From Pseudomonadota bacterium (GTDB lineage: Bacteria; Pseudomonadota; Gammaproteobacteria; Burkholderiales; Nitrosomonadaceae), in the NCBI GenBank assembly GCA_018241205.1, contig JAFEEI010000044.1, forward strand, positions 23,630 to 65,506: a stretch of DNA of 41,877 nt. Direction: 5' to 3'. This document shows, piece after piece, positions 17,418 through 26,939 of this stretch. Each line of letters begins with the position of its first letter. The first letter of the stretch is position 1. The notes below the pieces were generated by a model that saw only the letters and a list, made by a program, of their open reading frames with translations, had not been told where the DNA came from and did no database searches. Position numbers and translations under genes: made by a program.

Positions 17418-19328
17418 TCAGCTAAAACGAAGTACTGAATCAAACAAAGTATTGCTTATTTCGATGACTTTACTTGATGCTTGATAAGCCTGTTGATACC
17501 GCAATAAATTTGCAGCTTCTTCATCTAGATTGACACCGGACATGGATTGTATGTATTCATTGGTTTGTTCAACCAGATTGGCTTGTGCAGTGCTGGTTAC
17601 CTCCAGCTCACGGGTTTTATTTCCAACTTGGCTAACAAGCTGCCCATAAGCAGTCTGGTAATTGGCTGTACCATTTGTCAGTGTACTGGCCGTTTGTAAC
17701 GCACCCAGTGACAAAATATTACGATTGTCAGCTACACCATTATTGTTGGGTGTTACAGTAAAAACGTCCCCTGCCGCAGGGTTACCGCTTATCTGAAATG
17801 TATAACCATTAAAACTGATATCCGCACCTGACGTATACACCTGATTAGTTGCCGGTAAACCGGAACCTGTTCCTGCCACATCAAATTTTCCATTATAAGG
17901 CGATTGGAATGTGATGGTGAGCGGTTGCTGGAGATCAGGATTCAGTGGTAACGGATTTACCGTTCCTGCGCTGATAGTACCTGTTCCGGTATTGGTAGAT
18001 GCGGCGCTGGTACGGTTAGGTCCGGCTGCTGCTATTTTAGTTGCATCCTTAATATTTACCGCAATATCCTTCGCTCCATTGATGGTGGGCTGAATCCGGA
18101 ATTTCTCACTAGCAAGCATAGAAGCGCTTGTTACCGAAACTCCATCCAGAGTTAATGGAAATGTGCCTGACGATGTCGCCGATACATTATCGGATAAGCG
18201 GGTCAGTGTATAATTTGCTCCATCGTACGAGAACTCATAATCACTTGTTGTTAAAGCACTATAATCACTAATTGCTGCTGTGATATTGGATGTAGCACTA
18301 TTGGCTGGCGCTGAAATCACCTTGGGTGAAGAAGGCAAAGCAAAGAAATTTGCACCCATATCTCCATTCAAATCCATACCTAACTGATGTTGTTCATTGA
18401 AAGTCTGCGCCAAAGTTATCGCAATTCTGCCCAATGAATTTTGTGCATTATCGAGAGAAGTGCTACGAAAAGAGAGGAGACCACCTAATGTGCCACCTGT
18501 GATTTGACTCTCAGGTAACTGAATCGTGCTATTCTTGTTAACCAACCCGATTGTCAAGCTATCTGAATTATCTAATGATTTAACCGCTGCCAGAGAAAGC
18601 GCTTGTCCACCAACCACTAGCGCCTGTCCGTTACCAATATAAACATTCAATGTACCATCACTTTGTTTTATTGTCTCAGTATTAACCAATTTGTTAATTT
18701 GATTAATAAGCTCATCACGTTGATCCAGCATATCATTTGCTGGTTGACCACCGGCAGAACCTTCCGCCCACATGATTTGCTGGTTTACCTCTCCAATTTG
18801 CTTAGCGATTGAATTGATTTGTGCAACTGTACTCGTGATCTGAGTATTGACTCCATCCCGGATTTGCGACATACGCTGATCCATACTATGAAAACGCGCA
18901 ACAAGAGCATCTGCACTACTTAACATTGACTGTCGCGATGGAATAACAGCCGGATTTGATGCCACATCTTGTATGGCGCTGAAAAAACTTTGTAAGGTAG
19001 GAGAAAGCCCGGATGTAGTTTCAGCAAACATATTATCGAGCTGTTTTATCTCGGTGTAATTAGTGTCCAACGACTGGCTCTGTGTTTGTACTTGCAGTGA
19101 TTGACTAGTAAGAAACTGGTTATATACGCGTTGAACTGTGGCAGCATGAACACCATTCCCAATATATCCGGCGGTTCCACTGTATTGCGGTACATTTGTG
19201 CTTAACATCACCTGCTGGCGATTATAGCCAGGCGTGTTTGCATTGCTAATATTATGACCGGTTGTCAATAATTGGTTTTGGGCGGCTGCTAAGCCAGAAA
19301 ATCCGATATTAAGAATACTATTACTCAT
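17418..19328 (-). CDS. flgK: Flagellar hook-associated protein FlgK (HAP1)
   Basis: The 636-residue protein forms the first hook-filament junction. The N-terminal rod/hook motif is GLAAAQNQLLTTGHNISNAN. The C-terminus has NLDEEAANLLRYQQAYQASS and ends ISNTLFDSVLRFS, as usual for FlgK. The central part is long compared with enteric FlgK (about 547 residues). It includes two variable blocks at about 340-440 and 445-530. The second, with NTGTGTISAG, ISFNGYTFQISGNPAAGD and FTVTPNNN, matches a block in FlgL. The gene has its own sigma-28 promoter upstream and is co-transcribed with flgL. Confidence 0.95.
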   Translation of the reverse strand: MSNSILNIGFSGLAAAQNQLLTTGHNISNANTPGYNRQQVMLSTNVPQYSGTAGYIGNGVHAATVQRVYNQFLTSQSLQVQTQSQSLDTNYTEIKQLDNMFAETTSGLSPTLQSFFSAIQDVASNPAVIPSRQSMLSSADALVARFHSMDQRMSQIRDGVNTQITSTVAQINSIAKQIGEVNQQIMWAEGSAGGQPANDMLDQRDELINQINKLVNTETIKQSDGTLNVYIGNGQALVVGGQALSLAAVKSLDNSDSLTIGLVNKNSTIQLPESQITGGTLGGLLSFRSTSLDNAQNSLGRIAITLAQTFNEQHQLGMDLNGDMGANFFALPSSPKVISAPANSATSNITAAISDYSALTTSDYEFSYDGANYTLTRLSDNVSATSSGTFPLTLDGVSVTSASMLASEKFRIQPTINGAKDIAVNIKDATKIAAAGPNRTSAASTNTGTGTISAGTVNPLPLNPDLQQPLTITFQSPYNGKFDVAGTGSGLPATNQVYTSGADISFNGYTFQISGNPAAGDVFTVTPNNNGVADNRNILSLGALQTASTLTNGTANYQTAYGQLVSQVGNKTRELEVTSTAQANLVEQTNEYIQSMSGVNLDEEAANLLRYQQAYQASSKVIEISNTLFDSVLRFS

Positions 19329-19366
19329 ATGCTTTCTCAGTTTATGATTTTAAAAATATAGTGACA

Positions 19367-19393
19367 ATATCGGCAAAATAATGAATGGGTTAA
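19367..19393 (-). promoter_or_regulatory. Sigma-28 (FliA) promoter for flgKL
   Basis: On the minus strand TTAA, exactly 15 bases, then GCCGATAT fits the FliA consensus TAAA-N15-GCCGATAA with two mismatches. The -10 is at 19367-19374, 39 bases ahead of the flgK ATG. The flgJ-flgK gap of 80 bases is among the largest inside the cluster. In enteric bacteria flgKL also has a separate FliA promoter. Confidence 0.72.
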
Positions 19394-19408
19394 GTAAAAA
19401 TTCTTCTG

Positions 19409-20416
19409 TTAGATAAATTCCCGTGCCTGTAATTTTTCGCTATTCAGGATTCGCATCAACTTCTCGGCATACATCGGATCGGTAGCATACCCAGCACGTT
19501 GCAAGCCATTGGCAAATGTCGCGGCATCGGTCGATTTCAACACCTTCGCATAGCGGGGATTATCCATTAGTAACTTGGCATAATCATTGAATCCCTCGGC
19601 ATAGGAACTATAAGCACGGAATTTCTCAACTGACTTCTGCGCTACGCCATTGATATACTCGATTGTTGATGCCTCTACTACATCCCCCTTCCAGTTAGCG
19701 CCAGCTTTGATACCAAAAAGATTATAAGCAGGCCTATTATCTGCATGACGAATCTCATGTTTACCCCAACCACTCTCCAGTGCGGCTTGCGCCAGCATAT
19801 ATTGAGGAGGAATACCAGTTGATTCAGATGCAATTTTTGCATGTGGCAACAGCTTATCGATAAAACTCGCCGGTTGATTGAATAGTTTCTTTTTTTGAAC
19901 ATCTAGTTGACCAGGAACAGAAAGTTCATCACTTACCTGACTAATCTTCCCCGTCGGCATTACTGCACTGAATGAGATCTGAGGGATTGACCACAATTGC
20001 CTGGATTTGTCATTAGGATGTCCGTCGTTTACCGGTAACGATTGCTGCACAGAATTAATCGCAGACAAAATAGCATCGGTTCGGCTAATTGCGGTTTGTG
20101 GTTCAACCGATTGATTGGCTCGAGATAACTGTTTTACCATCATGTCAGCAATACCGATTCCTTTGGTGGAGATCTGCTGCGCCAGCTGCTGGTCGTGCAT
20201 TTGTGTAAAAAATTGCGTCTGCTGGCTATCAAATATTCCATCTTTAGGTGTAGCTTCCCGCATGCTTTTCAGCAGCATATTCATAAACAATGCTTCAAAT
20301 TGCTGTGCTACTTTTTGTAGAGCTTCGTCTGGATTTTGCTTGACCATTAAATTCAAGTCATCGATGCTCTTGACATCAATGGCAAGCTTGCTTGAAACAT
20401 CCGCTGAAATAACCAT
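19409..20416 (-). CDS. flgJ: Rod-cap protein and peptidoglycan hydrolase FlgJ
   Basis: The 335-residue two-domain FlgJ caps the growing rod and opens murein for it. The N-terminal rod-binding domain has VAQQFEALFMNMLLKSMREA at about residues 36-55. The C-terminal glucosaminidase domain has LAQAALESGWGKHE, with E214 as probable catalytic residue. NLFGIKAG and YATDPMYAEKL follow. The ATG at 20416 is preferred over a TTG 12 bases upstream because GGATATAAGA lies just ahead of it. flgI ends 16 bases earlier, so the two genes are tightly spaced. Confidence 0.94.
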   Translation of the reverse strand: MVISADVSSKLAIDVKSIDDLNLMVKQNPDEALQKVAQQFEALFMNMLLKSMREATPKDGIFDSQQTQFFTQMHDQQLAQQISTKGIGIADMMVKQLSRANQSVEPQTAISRTDAILSAINSVQQSLPVNDGHPNDKSRQLWSIPQISFSAVMPTGKISQVSDELSVPGQLDVQKKKLFNQPASFIDKLLPHAKIASESTGIPPQYMLAQAALESGWGKHEIRHADNRPAYNLFGIKAGANWKGDVVEASTIEYINGVAQKSVEKFRAYSSYAEGFNDYAKLLMDNPRYAKVLKSTDAATFANGLQRAGYATDPMYAEKLMRILNSEKLQAREFI

Positions 20417-20432
20417 TCTTATATCCAATCAG

Positions 20433-21569
20433 TTAAATTATTTCCAAATCGGCACGCAACGAACCGGCAGCTTTTAAAGCCTGCAGGATAGACAACAGAT
20501 CCTGAGTCGTAGCACCAATTGCCGTCAACGCTTTTACAACTTCACCGAGATCCGCGCCATTCGGCAACAACATTAAATTACCTTCATCGGTGCGGATTTC
20601 GACCTGCGATCGCTGCGTAACAACGGTTTCTCCTCGTTGCGCCAAGGGGCCCGGTTGACTGATCACGGGTTCGGTATTGATGATAATGGATAGATTGCCA
20701 TGCGCCACCGCACTTGATTCAAGCGTTACCGCCTGATTCATAACTACAGAGCCGGTGCGTGAATTAACAATCACTTTTGCCGATGCTTTTGCCGGTGCAA
20801 TATCCAAACTCTCTATTTGTGAAATGAACATGATGCGCTGGCTATTGTCCGCAGGCGCTTTTACCTGAACCATCCGGCCATCCACTGCTGATGCAGCTGC
20901 CGGATAAAGTCCATTGATCGCACCAACGATACGGTTTACCGTCGTGAAATCCGTTGAATTCAATTCAAGATTGATAAACTCACCTTGCCCAACCGTCGTG
21001 GGAATCTCGCGCTCCACGATACCCCCTCCTGTGATGCGCCCGACATTAAGATGATTCACTTGCACGCTGCTGCCGCCGGCTGCAGCTCCGATGCCGCCAA
21101 CCAGAATATTCCCCTGTGCCATTGCGTACACTTGATTATCTGCTCCCTTGAGAGGCGTCAGCAACAGTGTTCCGCCACGCAAACTTTTGGCGTTACCCAT
21201 GGATGAAACTGTGATATCGATATGATGGCCCGGCTTAGCAAACGCCGGCAGGGTCGCCGTTACCATTACGGCGGCAACATTTCGCAATTGCAAGTTAATG
21301 CCGGGCGGCAGATTAACGCCTAATTGACCCAGCATATTAATAATACTCTGAACGGTAAATGGCGTTTGTGTGGTCATATCGCCGCTGCCATCCAATCCAA
21401 CCACCAATCCATATCCGATTAATTGGTTATTACGAACACCTTGAATCGATGCTAAATCCTTGATGCGATCAGCCAAGCTAATACCCGGCAAAAATAAACT
21501 TAATACAAGAAAAGAAAAAATAATGACGTTTCTTTTTTTCATAATCTTAAATGTCAATTGTTGAAGCAT
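20433..21569 (-). CDS. flgI: Flagellar P-ring protein FlgI
   Basis: The 378-residue periplasmic protein polymerises into the P ring around the rod in the peptidoglycan layer. A signal peptide (MKKRNVIIFSFLVLSLF, cleaved near SLADRIKDL) is preceded by nine extra residues if the ATG at 21569 is used. AGGATGG ahead of it favours that start over the second ATG at 21542. Family motifs include GVRNNQLIGYGLVVGLDGSG, QLGVNLPPG and LVGGIGAAAGGSS. It follows flgH by 23 bases. Confidence 0.96.
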   Translation of the reverse strand: MLQQLTFKIMKKRNVIIFSFLVLSLFLPGISLADRIKDLASIQGVRNNQLIGYGLVVGLDGSGDMTTQTPFTVQSIINMLGQLGVNLPPGINLQLRNVAAVMVTATLPAFAKPGHHIDITVSSMGNAKSLRGGTLLLTPLKGADNQVYAMAQGNILVGGIGAAAGGSSVQVNHLNVGRITGGGIVEREIPTTVGQGEFINLELNSTDFTTVNRIVGAINGLYPAAASAVDGRMVQVKAPADNSQRIMFISQIESLDIAPAKASAKVIVNSRTGSVVMNQAVTLESSAVAHGNLSIIINTEPVISQPGPLAQRGETVVTQRSQVEIRTDEGNLMLLPNGADLGEVVKALTAIGATTQDLLSILQALKAAGSLRADLEII

Positions 21570-21592
21570 TGATCCATCCTGAGGTCAGCTGA

Positions 21593-22306
21593 TTAGAAAG
21601 GCGATATCGACAGGAAGAAGCGCGATAACCACCCCATCGTCTGCGCTTCATCAATATATCCGTTGCTGCGGTATTCGACGCGCGCATCGGCAATCTGCGT
21701 TGAGGAAATCGTATTTCCCAGAATATGAACCGGATTCACAACCCCGGACAGCCTTATGAATTCTTGTCCCTGATTAATTCCGATTTGTTTCTCACCGCTG
21801 ACAACAAGATTTCCATTTGGCAACGCTTCGATCACTGTTACCGTAATAGTTCCTTTAAAATTATTTTTGCTTGAACTTTCACCGCTGCCATCAAATTTGT
21901 TATTGGATTTAGCCTCAGCCGATGCATTCTTTAACAGGCTTAACGGGATTCCTAGAAAGTTCGGTACGGAAAATTCGATGCTCCCGGAACGGCTTGCATT
22001 AGTTCCCGAACTCTTACTGGCATTGGTTGTTTCATTTAACGTAACGATAATTGTATCGCCGATACTTCTTGCCCGGCGGTCTTCGAATAATGGTGTATAT
22101 CGAACCCCGCCTGTTGTGCTATGCACCGTTTGCAGAATGGAACCGTTGGGTTGACTCACGGCTGCCGCATGTTGCGGTGCGCGGAGCGTATTCGGCTGGT
22201 GAGTCACGGTCGATGGCGTTAGCGCACAACCGGATGCAAGCGCGGCTAACACCAGTATAAAAAAATACCGGTAGAAATGTTTTATTATCGGATTGCCGCT
22301 AACCAT
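21593..22306 (-). CDS. flgH: Flagellar L-ring lipoprotein FlgH
   Basis: FlgH forms the L ring in the outer membrane. A lipoprotein signal ends in LASGC, so the mature protein is lipidated. Conserved stretches are [13 protein letters not shown]-like ([17 protein letters not shown]), [26 protein letters not shown] and [25 protein letters not shown]. Starts are ambiguous: a TTG at 22336 overlaps the flgG stop, with ATGs at 22324 and 22306. I use 22306 because GGAAATCGGG precedes it and the signal peptide then has normal length (237 residues in total). This start is inferred. Confidence 0.93.
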   Translation of the reverse strand: MVSGNPIIKHFYRYFFILVLAALASGCALTPSTVTHQPNTLRAPQHAAAVSQPNGSILQTVHSTTGGVRYTPLFEDRRARSIGDTIIVTLNETTNASKSSGTNASRSGSIEFSVPNFLGIPLSLLKNASAEAKSNNKFDGSGESSSKNNFKGTITVTVIEALPNGNLVVSGEKQIGINQGQEFIRLSGVVNPVHILGNTISSTQIADARVEYRSNGYIDEAQTMGWLSRFFLSISPF

Positions 22307-22332
22307 TGCCCGATTTCCAATCATCCCGTTAA

Positions 22333-23115
22333 TCAAAGTTGCGCCAGCCGTTGCAGCATTTGATCAGAAGTCTCGATGGATTTGGAATTCATCTCATAAG
22401 CGCGCTGGGTTTGAATCATATTCACCAACTCTTCCACCACATTAACATTTGAAGTTTCTACAAAACCTTGCTCTAATGGGCCTAATCCATTGGTACCTGG
22501 CGCATTTTGATTTGGCGCTCCGCTTGATGCAGTTTCCTGATACAAATTCTCACCCATCTTCAATAATCCGGACGGGTTAATAAAGCTCGCCAATTGAATA
22601 CTGCCAATTTGAATCGGCGCAGTGGATCCCGGAATTGTTGCGGAGACTGTTCCATCCCGTCCTATCGTAATACTCTGTGTATTGGGTGGAACGGTAATTG
22701 CAGGTTGGACAGCGTATCCGCTGGATGTCACAAGTTGTCCATTAAGATCAGACTGGAATGCGCCATCGCGGGTATAGGCCGTCGTACCATCCGGCAGCAA
22801 AACCTGAAAAAAACCGACTCCGCGTATAGCTACATCGCGCTGGTTTTCAGTTTGCTGCATCCCCCCTTGGGTGAAAATACTTTCGGTAGAGACGGGTTTA
22901 ACCCCAGTACCTAATTGCAACCCCGAAGGTAATTGCGTTTGCTGGGAAGATTGTGCACCAGGCTGACGCACCGTTTGATACAGCAGATCCTCGAAAACAG
23001 CACGAGAACGCTTAAATCCATTAGTGCTGACATTCGCTAAGTTATTGGAAATCACATCCATCTTGGTTTGTTGCGCATCAAGTCCGGTTTTAGCAATCCA
23101 TAGTGAACGTACCAT
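22333..23115 (-). CDS. flgG: Distal rod protein FlgG
   Basis: The 260-residue protein forms the distal rod. The N-terminal motif is [20 protein letters not shown], followed by [20 protein letters not shown]. The central [19 protein letters not shown] and the C-terminal [20 protein letters not shown] are classic. Length matches E. coli FlgG (260). It lies 30 bases after flgF, and its stop overlaps the longest possible flgH reading. Confidence 0.97.
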   Translation of the reverse strand: MVRSLWIAKTGLDAQQTKMDVISNNLANVSTNGFKRSRAVFEDLLYQTVRQPGAQSSQQTQLPSGLQLGTGVKPVSTESIFTQGGMQQTENQRDVAIRGVGFFQVLLPDGTTAYTRDGAFQSDLNGQLVTSSGYAVQPAITVPPNTQSITIGRDGTVSATIPGSTAPIQIGSIQLASFINPSGLLKMGENLYQETASSGAPNQNAPGTNGLGPLEQGFVETSNVNVVEELVNMIQTQRAYEMNSKSIETSDQMLQRLAQL

Positions 23116-23145
23116 GATAATTTACCTATTAAATTTGTTATCGAA

Positions 23146-23889
23146 TTAAACTCTTACCATCATTATTTCACTGGCTTTCTGCGCATTATTCTGAGCGTTA
23201 TCAAGCATTTTCATTTGCATATCAAATTGCCGCGCCAGATTGATCATGCTGACCATTTCATGCACAACATTCACATTACTTTCTTCCAATGTGCCATCGA
23301 CCAGCTTGACTTTGGCATCAACAGGCGCTTCGCTGCCATCCTTAAGCCGGAATAAACCATCGGTGCCTTTTACAAGCTTATCTTCCGGCGGATTGACCAG
23401 CTTTATTCGACCCACTTGCGCCACGGTATTAGGTTGCGGCGTAATCGGCACCGAAGACACCGTTCCATCGACACCGATGGTGATGCGAGTGTCAGGCGGT
23501 ATCGTAATAATGCCCGTGTCACCTTTGACTTTGTGACCATTGTTAGTTTGCAAAATACCATTTGGACTTACTTGCAAACTACCATTCCGGGTATAAGCCT
23601 CCTTGCCGTCATCCAATTGAATCGCAATCCATCCTGAGCCCCGAACCGCAACATCAAGATCACGGCCAGTCGTCTGCAACGCCCCTGGGGTAAAATCGGC
23701 GCCTGTCGTGGAATCAACTACAAAAGCGCGCGTTGGCAGACCATCACCAAATACCGGAACCGCGCGAAATGCATTACTCTCAGCGCGATACCCTGTTGTC
23801 GATGCATTGGCAAGATTCTGAGCAACGGTCGCTTTCTGATTCAGCGTATGGTTTGCTCCGGTCATCGAAGTGTAAATTAGTCGATCCAT
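23146..23889 (-). CDS. flgF: Proximal rod protein FlgF
   Basis: The 247-residue protein is part of the proximal rod. Family features are DRLIYTSMTGANHTLNQKAT, VAQNLANASTTGYRAESNAF, the central GWIAIQLDDGKEAYTRNGSL and the C-terminal ESNVNVVHEMVSMINLARQF. Length agrees with FlgF (about 250 residues). It lies between flgE and flgG, as in most proteobacterial clusters. Confidence 0.96.
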   Translation of the reverse strand: MDRLIYTSMTGANHTLNQKATVAQNLANASTTGYRAESNAFRAVPVFGDGLPTRAFVVDSTTGADFTPGALQTTGRDLDVAVRGSGWIAIQLDDGKEAYTRNGSLQVSPNGILQTNNGHKVKGDTGIITIPPDTRITIGVDGTVSSVPITPQPNTVAQVGRIKLVNPPEDKLVKGTDGLFRLKDGSEAPVDAKVKLVDGTLEESNVNVVHEMVSMINLARQFDMQMKMLDNAQNNAQKASEIMMVRV

Positions 23890-23927
23890 ATTCCTAATTC
23901 ATAAAATTAAAAATTTTTGATGAAAAG

Positions 23928-25205
23928 CTATATCCTAGCAATCGTTTGTATCATTTCATTTTGCGCTTCTATTTCCTTGGAGTTAGCTTGATACATACGC
24001 TGCGCTTGAATCATCTTCACCAACTCCGCTGTCAAATCCACATTTGATTCTTCGATAGCGTTAGATTGAAGCGCACCCAAATTTCCAGTTTTGGGGGCAC
24101 CAATTAGTGGTACTCCTGAAGAAAGCGTCTCTGTCCAATGACCATTTCCAATCGGCGCCAAACCTTGCGGATTAACAAAGCTAGCCAGTGCGATTTGGCC
24201 GAGTGTTTTCGTTTGTTCGTTACTATAAATTCCAAAGATTTTGCCTTCGGCATCTATGCTAAAGCCCGTCATGCGGCCGGACGTATAGCCGTCTTGTGTA
24301 ATACTATTAACACTTGACTTAGAGCCATACTGAGTGGCCGTCGTCATATCGAGACTGACATTCTGAGGTGTGGTCGCTCCAAACGTTGGATCGATTGCAC
24401 TAAAATCTATCTTCAAATCCAATGGAGCAGCAGCTGCAGAGGCAACAGTCTGCAATGTTCCATTTCCATCAAATACGACAGGCTGCGAAGGACTTCCACT
24501 CAAGGTAACGCCAACCGGCATTCCAGAAGCATCTATTTTCCCATCAACCGTTCCATAGACAGTCCAAGTATTCGTGGCAGCGGCGGATTTCTGAAAAAAT
24601 AATGATAGAACATGCGAAGCACCCAGACTATCGATCACCGAACCCGAGGTAGACCAAGAATAGGTGTTCGGATCTGCTGCATTAAAAGGCGCAGAGATTC
24701 CGGGTGCTGTCGCATCCAAGTTAATACCCAGATCAACTTTTGTCGTTGTTTTTGGAGAAATGTCTGAAGTAGCAAACTTCAAATTTTCCGGTGCGCCGCT
24801 AGCACTAATAACACCTTTCGAATCCGCCATAAAACCTGTCAAATTGGCACCCGATGTGTCTACAATATAACCAGATTTATCAACGTGAAATTGACCATTC
24901 CTGCTATAGTTTATCGTGCCATTATCACTGAGGCGGTAAAAGCCTTGATCAACAATAGCAATATCTAAAGGATTATTAGTCTGCGTAATACCCCCTTGAC
25001 CAAATTGCTGCGCAACTGACGATACTTTTGCTCCTATCCCAACCTGCGTACTGGCGGTAGCCGCCATTGAGTTTGCAAAAATATCAGTAAATTGCGCGAC
25101 AGATTGTTTGAATCCTACGGTATTTGCGTTGGCAACATTATTTCCAATCACATCCAGATTGGTTGATGCTACATTTAATCCACTTAAGCTTTGTTGAAAA
25201 CTCAT
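23928..25205 (-). CDS. flgE: Flagellar hook protein FlgE
   Basis: The 425-residue protein builds the hook. The N-terminus MSFQQSLSGLNVASTNLDVI and NNVANANTVGFKQS, and the C-terminus with NVDLTAELVKMIQAQRMYQA and ending NEMIQTIARI, are diagnostic. The middle part (about residues 140-340) is the variable hook domain exposed on the surface. Size is close to E. coli FlgE (402). flgD lies 11 bases upstream. Confidence 0.96.
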   Translation of the reverse strand: MSFQQSLSGLNVASTNLDVIGNNVANANTVGFKQSVAQFTDIFANSMAATASTQVGIGAKVSSVAQQFGQGGITQTNNPLDIAIVDQGFYRLSDNGTINYSRNGQFHVDKSGYIVDTSGANLTGFMADSKGVISASGAPENLKFATSDISPKTTTKVDLGINLDATAPGISAPFNAADPNTYSWSTSGSVIDSLGASHVLSLFFQKSAAATNTWTVYGTVDGKIDASGMPVGVTLSGSPSQPVVFDGNGTLQTVASAAAAPLDLKIDFSAIDPTFGATTPQNVSLDMTTATQYGSKSSVNSITQDGYTSGRMTGFSIDAEGKIFGIYSNEQTKTLGQIALASFVNPQGLAPIGNGHWTETLSSGVPLIGAPKTGNLGALQSNAIEESNVDLTAELVKMIQAQRMYQANSKEIEAQNEMIQTIARI

Positions 25206-25216
25206 GAAATTACCCC

Positions 25217-25918
25217 TTAAAACAATTGTTTGACATCAGACAAACCAATCAATCCCAATTTGTCGCCCATATCCAGGTGTGTATCATCTGCACCAGGTGT
25301 CACACTTTTCACCACTCCAAATGAAAGCGTATCAACCTTAACGTCGTTACCCCCTTGTTTTGCACTTACCGCAAAGGTGTAATCTCCATCAACCGCCTTG
25401 GTGCCACTATCAGTTAAACCATCCCAAGGAATCGTGCTGATGCCAGTCGGCTGCGCACCCAAATCCATAGTGCGAATAGCGACTCCCGCACCATCCAAAA
25501 TAGTAACTTTGAGCTGATCAACTGGTTGCGCCAATTCGATACCAGCAATGGCGCCGTCTCCATTCAATGTGATCGCTGATCCTGGAACAAACGCTTTGTG
25601 TCCGATTAATCCCATTGCTTCTACAGAGCGGGTATCTTCAGCGCTGGAAACCAGCTTCTGAAGCGTCGAGTTCAGCTTATCAAGACCAGTTACCGTAGTG
25701 ATTTGCGCCAACTGACTGGTCACTTCGGCATTGTCCAGCGGTTTTAACGGATCTTGATTTTTCATTTGAGTAACTAACAGCTTCAGAAAACGGTCTTGCG
25801 GATTTTCAGCATCTTTCTTACTGGTGGTACCGGCGGTTGCGGTTGAAGCGGTTGAAGCGGTTGAAGCGGTTGAAGCCGCAGCTGTTGCGGTATTAATTTG
25901 CGAAATTGAACTCATCAT
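25217..25918 (-). CDS. flgD: Hook-capping scaffold protein FlgD
   Basis: The 233-residue FlgD caps the growing hook and leaves when the hook is complete. The N-terminal core is DRFLKLLVTQMKNQDPLKPLD, followed by NAEVTSQLAQI. The C-terminal FlgD Ig-like part has VTILDGAGVAIRTMDL and IPWDGLTDSGTKAVDGDY. The first 30 residues are low complexity, with repeated AST units encoded by a 9-bp tandem repeat. This is the secreted N-terminal region, normally flexible. Two adjacent ATGs (25918 and 25915) are possible starts. Confidence 0.95.
   Translation of the reverse strand: MMSSISQINTATAAASTASTASTASTATAGTTSKKDAENPQDRFLKLLVTQMKNQDPLKPLDNAEVTSQLAQITTVTGLDKLNSTLQKLVSSAEDTRSVEAMGLIGHKAFVPGSAITLNGDGAIAGIELAQPVDQLKVTILDGAGVAIRTMDLGAQPTGISTIPWDGLTDSGTKAVDGDYTFAVSAKQGGNDVKVDTLSFGVVKSVTPGADDTHLDMGDKLGLIGLSDVKQLF
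25841..25876. repeat. 9-bp tandem repeat, four copies, inside flgD
   Basis: GGTTGAAGC is repeated four times without error at 25841, 25850, 25859 and 25868. A degenerate partial unit precedes it. On the coding strand it gives Ala-Ser-Thr units in the FlgD N-terminus. As the unit is three codons, copy-number change alters length without shifting frame. Confidence 0.9.
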
Positions 25919-25926
25919 TTACTCCC

Positions 25927-26331
25927 TTATTGACCAATCGTCAGTGTTTTTTGCAACAATGACTTGGTAGTATTCATCATATCTACACTGTTTTGATACG
26001 AACGAGATGCCGACATCATATTGACCATCTCATCGACAACATTGACATTAGGCATTGTCACATAACCGTTTTTATCCGCCAGCGGATGTTTAGGTTCGAA
26101 TACTTGCCGCATTGGCGATGGATCATGAACAATACCCGCAACCTTAACGCCGCTTGCACCGCTCGCATCTGCTTGCAAGGTACTAAAAACAACTTGCCTA
26201 CCCCGATAGGGCTCACCAGTTGAACTGGTTACACTATCAGCGTTTGAAAGATTACTAGCCACCACATTCAAACGCTGCGACTGAGCCGACATAGCGGAAC
26301 TTGCGATACCAAATACATTGAATAATGACAT
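25927..26331 (-). CDS. flgC: Proximal rod protein FlgC
   Basis: The 134-residue protein matches FlgC in length and sequence: NVFGIASSAMSAQSQRLNVV, ASNLSNADSV, and the C-terminal PNVNVVDEMVNMMSASRSYQ. It forms the proximal rod with FlgB and FlgF. It lies 3 bases after flgB and 8 bases before flgD. Confidence 0.96.
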   Translation of the reverse strand: MSLFNVFGIASSAMSAQSQRLNVVASNLSNADSVTSSTGEPYRGRQVVFSTLQADASGASGVKVAGIVHDPSPMRQVFEPKHPLADKNGYVTMPNVNVVDEMVNMMSASRSYQNSVDMMNTTKSLLQKTLTIGQ

Positions 26332-26334
26332 TTT

Positions 26335-26745
26335 CTATCTCTCCAACATTGCTGACGTTAAGTTTCTGAATTCATTATTAACAAATGTAATACTTGCATC
26401 ATATTTAATAGCGTTATCAGCAAACCGGGTTCGCTCCATATCCATATCTACAGTATTACCATCCGCACTGGGTTGCAAAGGAACACGGTATAAAATGTTG
26501 TCTCCGGAAACTCCGGATGCAGCAGAATTAATGTGCATTGCCGATGTCGTATTCATGTTTACTTTTTTTAAGCTGGGAGTTGATGACAACTTTTCATTCA
26601 GCACAGCAGCAAAGTCGATATCTTTAGCTTTAAAATTCGGCGTATCGGCGTTGGCCACATTGCTGGAAAGCAGTTCTTGCCTTGCAACCCTCAAACTTAG
26701 TGCGTTATGGTGATAATTTAATTCTTTATCGAGTTTATTAATCAT
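26335..26745 (-). CDS. flgB: Proximal rod protein FlgB
   Basis: The 136-residue FlgB is the first gene of the minus-strand rod/hook run. LRVARQELLSSNVANADTPN followed by FKAKDIDF is the family signature. GGGAGAG lies just ahead of the ATG at 26745. The promoter for the run should lie in the 214-base gap shared with divergent flgA. I did not find a convincing sigma-28 or sigma-54 site for flgB there, so class II control by FlhDC on sigma-70 is possible but not shown. Confidence 0.95.
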   Translation of the reverse strand: MINKLDKELNYHHNALSLRVARQELLSSNVANADTPNFKAKDIDFAAVLNEKLSSTPSLKKVNMNTTSAMHINSAASGVSGDNILYRVPLQPSADGNTVDMDMERTRFADNAIKYDASITFVNNEFRNLTSAMLER

Positions 26746-26914
26746 CTTCTCTCCCGCTTAATTCAAACAAGTGTCTATTCAACTATTAGCATTTAGCATG
26801 CCAGCAATAATATATGCATCAACTGATCGACCAATCCGCAAATAAAACATGAAAGCGGCGCTATCTTTGAGCTTGGATTTTTTTGCAATCGTTTAATATA
26901 ACGTCACGATATAG

Positions 26915-26939
26915 CGGCAATAATTGCCGGACACGGCAA
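26915..26939. promoter_or_regulatory. Nested inverted repeats just upstream of flgA
   Basis: CGGCAAT-A-ATTGCCG (26915-26929) is a perfect 15-base palindrome. Its right arm TTGCCG also pairs with CGGCAA at 26934-26939. The two pairings cannot form at once. The second ends 5 bases before the GAGGG ribosome binding site of flgA. It may be an operator with three half-sites or a pair of alternative leader hairpins. Confidence 0.45.
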
